Positions 7,599-11,336 of a stretch of 11,336 nt of DNA are shown here, piece after piece. The notes beneath the pieces were generated by a model. That model searched no databases. It was not told the origin of the DNA and worked only from the letters and a program-made list of their open reading frames with translations. The stretch is taken from contig JASCIV010000846.1 in assembly GCA_030374735.1 (NCBI GenBank), positions 1 through 11,336 of the forward strand, read 5' to 3'. This stretch comes from Gracilaria caudata. Lineage: Eukaryota; Rhodophyta; Florideophyceae; Gracilariales; Gracilariaceae. The position numbers were made by a program, and so were the translations under genes. Within the stretch, counting starts at the first letter, position 1. Every line of letters starts with the position of its first letter.

Positions 7599-9614
7599 AT
7601 GGGAAAGAGGCCAAGAACAAATGAACTTGTATCAGCACCGACGACTGTATTATGCAAACGACCGAAATCCCGCCACTCACTTCGTGTACCCAACCCCGCT
7701 CAGGAAGCGTGGGAGCGCTTCGAGGTTTCTGTACGAAATGAACTGAATTCTCTTTACGAGGGTTCATTAACTGAGCTTACCAACGTCGTGAACCACTTTT
7801 CTGAGGAAAATGAAATTGTAGCTGCATGTATTGTCCTTGGTGCTGCGGCTGCTGCAGGGGATCGAGAACAAGCTTTCCAGAGCGTCATGGAACACCTATC
7901 TGAAAGGAAAGACTCAAATATCATCTTCCTTAGAGCCGTGGAGCATGCAAATATAGGTGCAATGCTACAAAAACTAGAGTCTCTAAATTACTCCAGACGA
8001 ACCATAGTCGCTGTTGACGACGTTGATAGTCTACCGGAGTCCGTCATCCGTGATATGGTATATAAATGTGGAAAGATCCGTATGTCTAAAGAGGCTGAAC
8101 ATCTTTCGAGAGAAGGTATTCCACCTATCACTCTGGTGCTGGGCGTGGGTGTATCGGACGCTAGATTTCACTCTGCCCTTGGAATCGATGAAGCCGCTCT
8201 GATACTTCCAACCGTCATCCCAATGCCGACCCCTGCAGATTGCTTTCGTCATATCGTGAACACAGTGCAGAAGACAGGTCTGGCGTTCTCAAGAGAAGTG
8301 TTCAATTTCGTGTACAAAGAATTCATTTATCAAGACCGCACAGTATCAATGGTGATGCGGTTTCTACGCCTGGTTTTTACCTTGCACTTCTACCACGAAC
8401 CTTTGGCAGCAGTATTTTGCCAAGTTCTCGAAGAGTGTGCTGCACAAGGCCAAGAAGGAATATTCTCAACAGGAACGGCAATCAAACGAAAGCTATTAAG
8501 GCTGCTAAAGAAGGAACACTTAGTAGGAGTGGAAAAAAAGTGCATCCAGGAAGACAAGCACAACAGTGGCCTACCGATACAAGAAGCTACTCGCGAAGTA
8601 TGTGCGAATGCTTGTGTAAAACTATGGACGCGAAACATAAGGCTTCAGATTCTTCAACGTCTCGCGCTTCAGTTTTCTCAAATGTATGATATCAAACCAC
8701 ATTCGGAAAGTTCGGGTGAAATTCATAACATGGAAACAATGGACGACCTGAGCGTCAATGTGTTCAGAGCGTTCCTTGTAGAACACGATACTGGTGAGAT
8801 CAAATTCGATCGCTTTTTCAGTCCTTTGTTCGTAATGATGCGAAAGGCAGGCAAACCAATGATTCGAAGCACACTAACAACAATTATACAAGAGATATCT
8901 CGTTCTTTGGAAGTCACCCATGACGATGAGATGAGGTCGCTGAGTGGAGAAGCAGAGAACCTTCTGAAAGAGTTGAACAGTATTTCTGACGTGCAAAACA
9001 ACCCCCCGCAAAGAAAATGGCCGCATGGGGCCACTACAGCTAGGTATGCGAAAGGGGGTGGCGCCGCCAGAAATCTTAGGCAGCAGATGATTGCGGCCGT
9101 GGCCAATGAAGTACAAAGCTCCGATCCCTTGGTACCATTTCGAAAGAAGTTGGAGTCTATCATTCTGCGCATGTCCAAACTGATCAAGTCATTGAAAGAT
9201 AGTCCACTTTGTGAAATAGTACTGGTGTCAGATATTGCCGAATTGCGGTCCTTTTCCGGAGGAATGGGAGGTCCAGTTGAGCCAAGGTCTTCAATGTTCA
9301 CGGCGATGCGACAACCACACAAGATACTGGGATCCATTTCGCCTTGTTCCCATCCCGACACAGCAGTTGCATACAGAATTCTAGCCGAAGGTGGGCGATT
9401 AGTCGGTCTGTACGATTGGTACAACAGCTTTGCCTCCGTCATAGTTGCGGCAGCAACGAAACAGGATAATAGCGGGAACGTTAAGATCGCGCAGGTCCGT
9501 CCAGCCGAGCTTCAATCTCGTTTTGCAAGAGCATGTTCTGAATTGGAGGTTTTAGGTGTGATGAAATACACAAACCGCAAAGCAGATCATGTTGCCAGAC
9601 TCGTTTTCGAGTAA
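7599..9614 (+). CDS. ORC3: ORC3, origin recognition complex subunit 3
   Basis: Subunit of the six-part complex that binds replication origins and loads MCM helicase with CDC6 and CDT1 in the nucleus. The single frame gives 671 residues, near the animal length of about 710. Basic clusters KRPR and KRPKSRH at the start may be nuclear signals. The AAA+-like core follows: IVAACIVLGAAAA (about 73-85), IVAVDDVDSLPE with a Walker-B-like acidic pair (about 134-145) and ITLVLGVGVSD (about 178-188). The ORC3-typical stretch FVYKEFIYQDRTVSMVMRFL, then LRLVFTLHFYHEPLAAVFC, covers about 232-268. The C-terminal part has HPDTAVAYRILAEGGRL, YDWYNSFASVIVAAA and the signature winged-helix end SRFARACSELEVLGVMKYTN then RKADHVARLVFE. 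As in other ORC3 proteins, no proper Walker A is visible. The start is the first ATG in frame. No introns or damage. It converges on CSTF2 with about 220 bp between stops. Confidence 0.95.
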   Translation: MGKRPRTNELVSAPTTVLCKRPKSRHSLRVPNPAQEAWERFEVSVRNELNSLYEGSLTELTNVVNHFSEENEIVAACIVLGAAAAAGDREQAFQSVMEHLSERKDSNIIFLRAVEHANIGAMLQKLESLNYSRRTIVAVDDVDSLPESVIRDMVYKCGKIRMSKEAEHLSREGIPPITLVLGVGVSDARFHSALGIDEAALILPTVIPMPTPADCFRHIVNTVQKTGLAFSREVFNFVYKEFIYQDRTVSMVMRFLRLVFTLHFYHEPLAAVFCQVLEECAAQGQEGIFSTGTAIKRKLLRLLKKEHLVGVEKKCIQEDKHNSGLPIQEATREVCANACVKLWTRNIRLQILQRLALQFSQMYDIKPHSESSGEIHNMETMDDLSVNVFRAFLVEHDTGEIKFDRFFSPLFVMMRKAGKPMIRSTLTTIIQEISRSLEVTHDDEMRSLSGEAENLLKELNSISDVQNNPPQRKWPHGATTARYAKGGGAARNLRQQMIAAVANEVQSSDPLVPFRKKLESIILRMSKLIKSLKDSPLCEIVLVSDIAELRSFSGGMGGPVEPRSSMFTAMRQPHKILGSISPCSHPDTAVAYRILAEGGRLVGLYDWYNSFASVIVAAATKQDNSGNVKIAQVRPAELQSRFARACSELEVLGVMKYTNRKADHVARLVFE

Positions 9615-9836
9615 ACGACTATTCCTTCCTTCTGATACTACGGACGGAGGCTCTTCTATCACAAAGCAATTTTCTTCACTCAGTTGTGCCAATAATTCCG
9701 ATTGTGAAGAGTTTCTTCCTCAAGAGAAATCGTTATGTTCATAGAGTTATATATGTCTGCTCTCTTATGTTTCCTCATGAGTTTCCAACACGTTTGCTCG
9801 CTAAGACCTTCGCGCATTACAGGAATCTTTGCATGT
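9615..9836. other. Convergent spacer, ORC3 / CSTF2
   Basis: 222 bp between facing stop codons, AT-rich and pyrimidine-rich on the plus strand. It must contain both 3' ends. No gene, RNA fold or clear AATAAA is seen. Confidence 0.45.
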
Positions 9837-10910
9837 TTACCGAAACTGTTTTTGAGGTTGTGGTGGATGTGGTCCGCCGGGGGGCATTCCAGGCGGGATA
9901 GGCTGGTTCATGCCCGGGTTCAGACCACCAGCGCCATGCATGGCCAGAAACTGTTTTATCTGAAGCACGTAGTTGAGATACTCAGTAGGTAATTGAGATA
10001 TCTCCTCCTGTGTCATACTCATGACCTGTTGCAGGAAAGCCTCTTGTTCTCCCATTCCTTGTGCGAATGGCATGCCCGGCATCTGCATGCCCCCGTGTGG
10101 CATATTTGGCTGCGGATGTGGGCCGTTCTGTGGGGGTGGGGCCGGATTTACATGCGTCGGGGGAGCAACATGGGAGAGCGGTGGTGGAGGCTGATTACGA
10201 GGTGGTGGTTGATTACGAGGTGGCGGCTGATTGCGTGGTGGTACCGATGGTGGCTGTCGCTGTCTTTGTTGCGGTGGTGGTCTTTGCTGCATCGGCGGAT
10301 GGGACTGTGGCGTAGGCATCATAGGCGGCGGCACCATGCCCAACATGAATTGACCTTGCATAATGGCTTGGGCAAGACGTGGGTTCGCAAGCAGCAAGTC
10401 GCGCATCTCGTTCGGATTCTGTACAATTGCTTTCTTTAGATGAACCATGATTTGGTGGATTTCAGGCAGCGGCATACGCTCCATGGAAGGATTAGCCGAA
10501 GCCAGAGCAGGTGGTAATCCCGCGTGCTGCATATTTGGGTGATCGGGCATTTGGTGGGGAGGTTTTTGAGCTATGTTCTGAGCCCCCGGTTTGTTTGGTG
10601 GTGCAGATATGTTCTGGTTGAGGTTTGGTCCATTTCGCGCAGCGATCTGTTTGTCACTATCCGTGAAGTCGACTCGAAGTGGTCGGCCGTTCAGCATAGT
10701 CCCGTTCAGATTGCGACGGGCACTCATGGCGGTTTCCTTGTCCTCGTACTCGCAGAAACCGTAGCCCTTGGCACGTCCGGTCTCGTTGTCGTGCATGAGA
10801 CGAAAGTTGACGACATTTCCTACTTGAGAGAACACTTCGTTTAGCTGCTCCTCGGTAGTATCGTATGAGATATTACCAACGAATACCGTGGTTCCCGGAG
10901 GTCGACCCAT
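9837..10910 (-). CDS. CSTF2: CSTF2 (CstF-64), cleavage stimulation factor subunit 2
   Basis: Binds the GU/U-rich element downstream of polyadenylation sites and helps place the 3' cleavage of nuclear pre-mRNA. The single-exon product is 357 residues, shorter than animal CstF-64 (over 550). An RRM spans about 7-86 with RNP2 VFVGNI (9-14) and RNP1 KGYGFCEY (48-55). NGRPLRVDFTDSDK is a family hallmark. The hinge that binds CstF-77/symplekin is at about 143-194 (LPEIHQIMVHLKKAIVQNP, ARL-type end ANPRLAQAIMQGQ). A Pro/Gln/Met-rich linker follows, with NQPPPR repeats. The small three-helix C-terminal domain lies at about 285-325 (EQEAFLQQVMSMTQEEISQL). Unusually, about 32 more Pro/Gly residues follow it, ending KQFR. 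The ATG at 10910 opens directly onto the RRM. No damage seen. Arabidopsis CSTF64 and yeast Rna15 are the nearest known relatives in role. Confidence 0.93.
   Translation of the reverse strand: MGRPPGTTVFVGNISYDTTEEQLNEVFSQVGNVVNFRLMHDNETGRAKGYGFCEYEDKETAMSARRNLNGTMLNGRPLRVDFTDSDKQIAARNGPNLNQNISAPPNKPGAQNIAQKPPHQMPDHPNMQHAGLPPALASANPSMERMPLPEIHQIMVHLKKAIVQNPNEMRDLLLANPRLAQAIMQGQFMLGMVPPPMMPTPQSHPPMQQRPPPQQRQRQPPSVPPRNQPPPRNQPPPRNQPPPPLSHVAPPTHVNPAPPPQNGPHPQPNMPHGGMQMPGMPFAQGMGEQEAFLQQVMSMTQEEISQLPTEYLNYVLQIKQFLAMHGAGGLNPGMNQPIPPGMPPGGPHPPQPQKQFR
10193..10246 (-). repeat. 18-bp tandem repeat, about three copies, inside CSTF2
   Basis: On the plus strand the unit reads gattacgaggtggtggtt, followed by a copy with two changes and a third, more diverged copy. 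It encodes NQPPPR on the minus strand. It is probably a slippage product in the Pro-rich linker and may vary in copy number between strains. Confidence 0.8.
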
Positions 10911-11221
10911 GGTTGATCACCGGAGCAGTGGAGTAGTTTGCAAAAACGTATGGGAAGCTCTGACCAACGCCTTCAAGCGAACTCAGACGAAGCATAAGCC
11001 GCAAAGATTTGGGAGCGAAAAAGAGTTTACCTTGGTATGACGAAACGCTAACTGTTAACACACCCCACGCTGGTGTATGGCAAGTGTGATACGCGAATGG
11101 CTAGTAGAGAGAACCTTGACGTGTCACCCGGATTAAATTCTTTTTCAAAACTGCTTCAAGTTTGAAAATGTCGCCTGACCTGCCTAAAGCCCCTTATTTG
11201 CACCGTACTATTAAAACCAAA

Positions 11222-11255
11222 AAGTGCCACGTGTAATACCTTGGCACTTACACGT
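11222..11255. repeat. Two interlocking inverted repeats around CACGTG
   Basis: aagtgcca (11222-11229) pairs with tggcactt (11242-11249), and acgtgtaa (11229-11236) pairs with ttacacgt (11248-11255). All arms are perfect eight-mers. The arms alternate rather than nest, so only one hairpin can form at a time unless a pseudoknot forms. Confidence 0.65.
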
Positions 11256-11267
11256 ATTGCACTGTTC

Positions 11268-11281
11268 CACATGTACATGTG
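11268..11281. repeat. Perfect 14-bp palindrome
   Basis: cacatgtacatgtg reads the same on both strands. It contains two overlapping-type acatgt blocks and lies 12 bp after the interlocking repeats, so it may belong to the same regulatory cluster. Confidence 0.6.
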
Positions 11282-11336
11282 CCACTGTAAGCAAGCCGTG
11301 ACTTCAAGATGAGCATGTCACGCACGCACCGTTGAA

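Larger units (their letters stand above)
10911..11336. promoter_or_regulatory. Upstream region of CSTF2 with ACGTGT cluster
   Basis: 426 bp with no convincing gene. The part next to CSTF2 should hold its leader and promoter. Farther out, three ACGTGT motifs occur: 11119-11124, 11229-11234 and, inverted, 11250-11255. One is part of a perfect CACGTG (11228-11233), a binding site for bHLH and bZIP factors in many eukaryotes. They may serve CSTF2 or a gene beyond the right edge. Confidence 0.4.

Noticed and set aside
8723..9442. 239-codon open frame on the minus strand
   Set aside because: It lies wholly antisense to the well-supported ORC3 gene and its translation shows no family features; it is a shadow frame.
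9993..10439. Trp/Arg-rich open frame on the plus strand (RWWLITRWW-like repeats)
   Set aside because: The repeats are the reverse complement of the Pro-coding tandem repeat in CSTF2, not an antimicrobial-type peptide.
11222..11281. A tRNA or terminal inverted repeat of a transposon near the right end
   Set aside because: The arms do not fold as a cloverleaf, there is no transposase frame and no target-site duplication is visible within the window.

Overview
The window is nuclear DNA from a eukaryote. It holds GT-AG introns, a chaperonin CCT subunit, an origin recognition complex subunit and a cleavage-stimulation factor, with one gene per reading direction and no operon logic. Genes are dense and mostly intron-poor. 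The introns I can place are about 90-260 nt, plus a few shorter candidates. An AGC-kinase remnant with a DFD instead of DFG motif (plant phototropin or fungal Nrc-2 type) and a plant-like acidic/Gly-rich CCT7 tail would fit a unicellular alga, perhaps a red alga. That placement is a guess.

Layout, left to right. (1) 68-1690, minus: a protein kinase of the phototropin/Nrc-2-like AGC group that looks dead. It has an HRD-type Asp changed to Gly, APE changed to ALE, a one-base frameshift and stops in the N-lobe. An open frame just upstream (1690-2475, minus) is unrecognised and may be its N-terminal half. (2) 2745-4881, plus: a WD40-TPR-WD40 protein of the WDTC1/DCAF9 (plant ASG2) family, probably a CUL4-DDB1 substrate receptor. 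It is interrupted by one apparent frameshift and by a second frame change that a 32-nt mini-intron could explain. (3) 5355-7162, minus: CCT7, the eta subunit of the cytosolic chaperonin, in two exons. (4) 7599-9614, plus: ORC3, uninterrupted. (5) 9837-10910, minus: CSTF2 (CstF-64), uninterrupted, with RRM, hinge, Pro-rich linker, C-terminal helical domain and an extra tail. (6) 10911-11336: upstream region of CSTF2, with a dense cluster of ACGTGT/CACGTG motifs and interlocking inverted repeats.

The genes alternate in direction. WDTC1/CCT7 and ORC3/CSTF2 are tail to tail; CCT7/ORC3 are head to head across about 436 bp. The last three are housekeeping genes for protein folding, replication licensing and mRNA 3'-end formation, and nothing suggests they work as one pathway. 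I found no mobile element, CRISPR array, rRNA or tRNA. No undescribed multi-gene system is evident. The most unusual parts are the decayed kinase, the damaged or mini-intron-bearing WDTC1 gene, and the repeat cluster near the right end.
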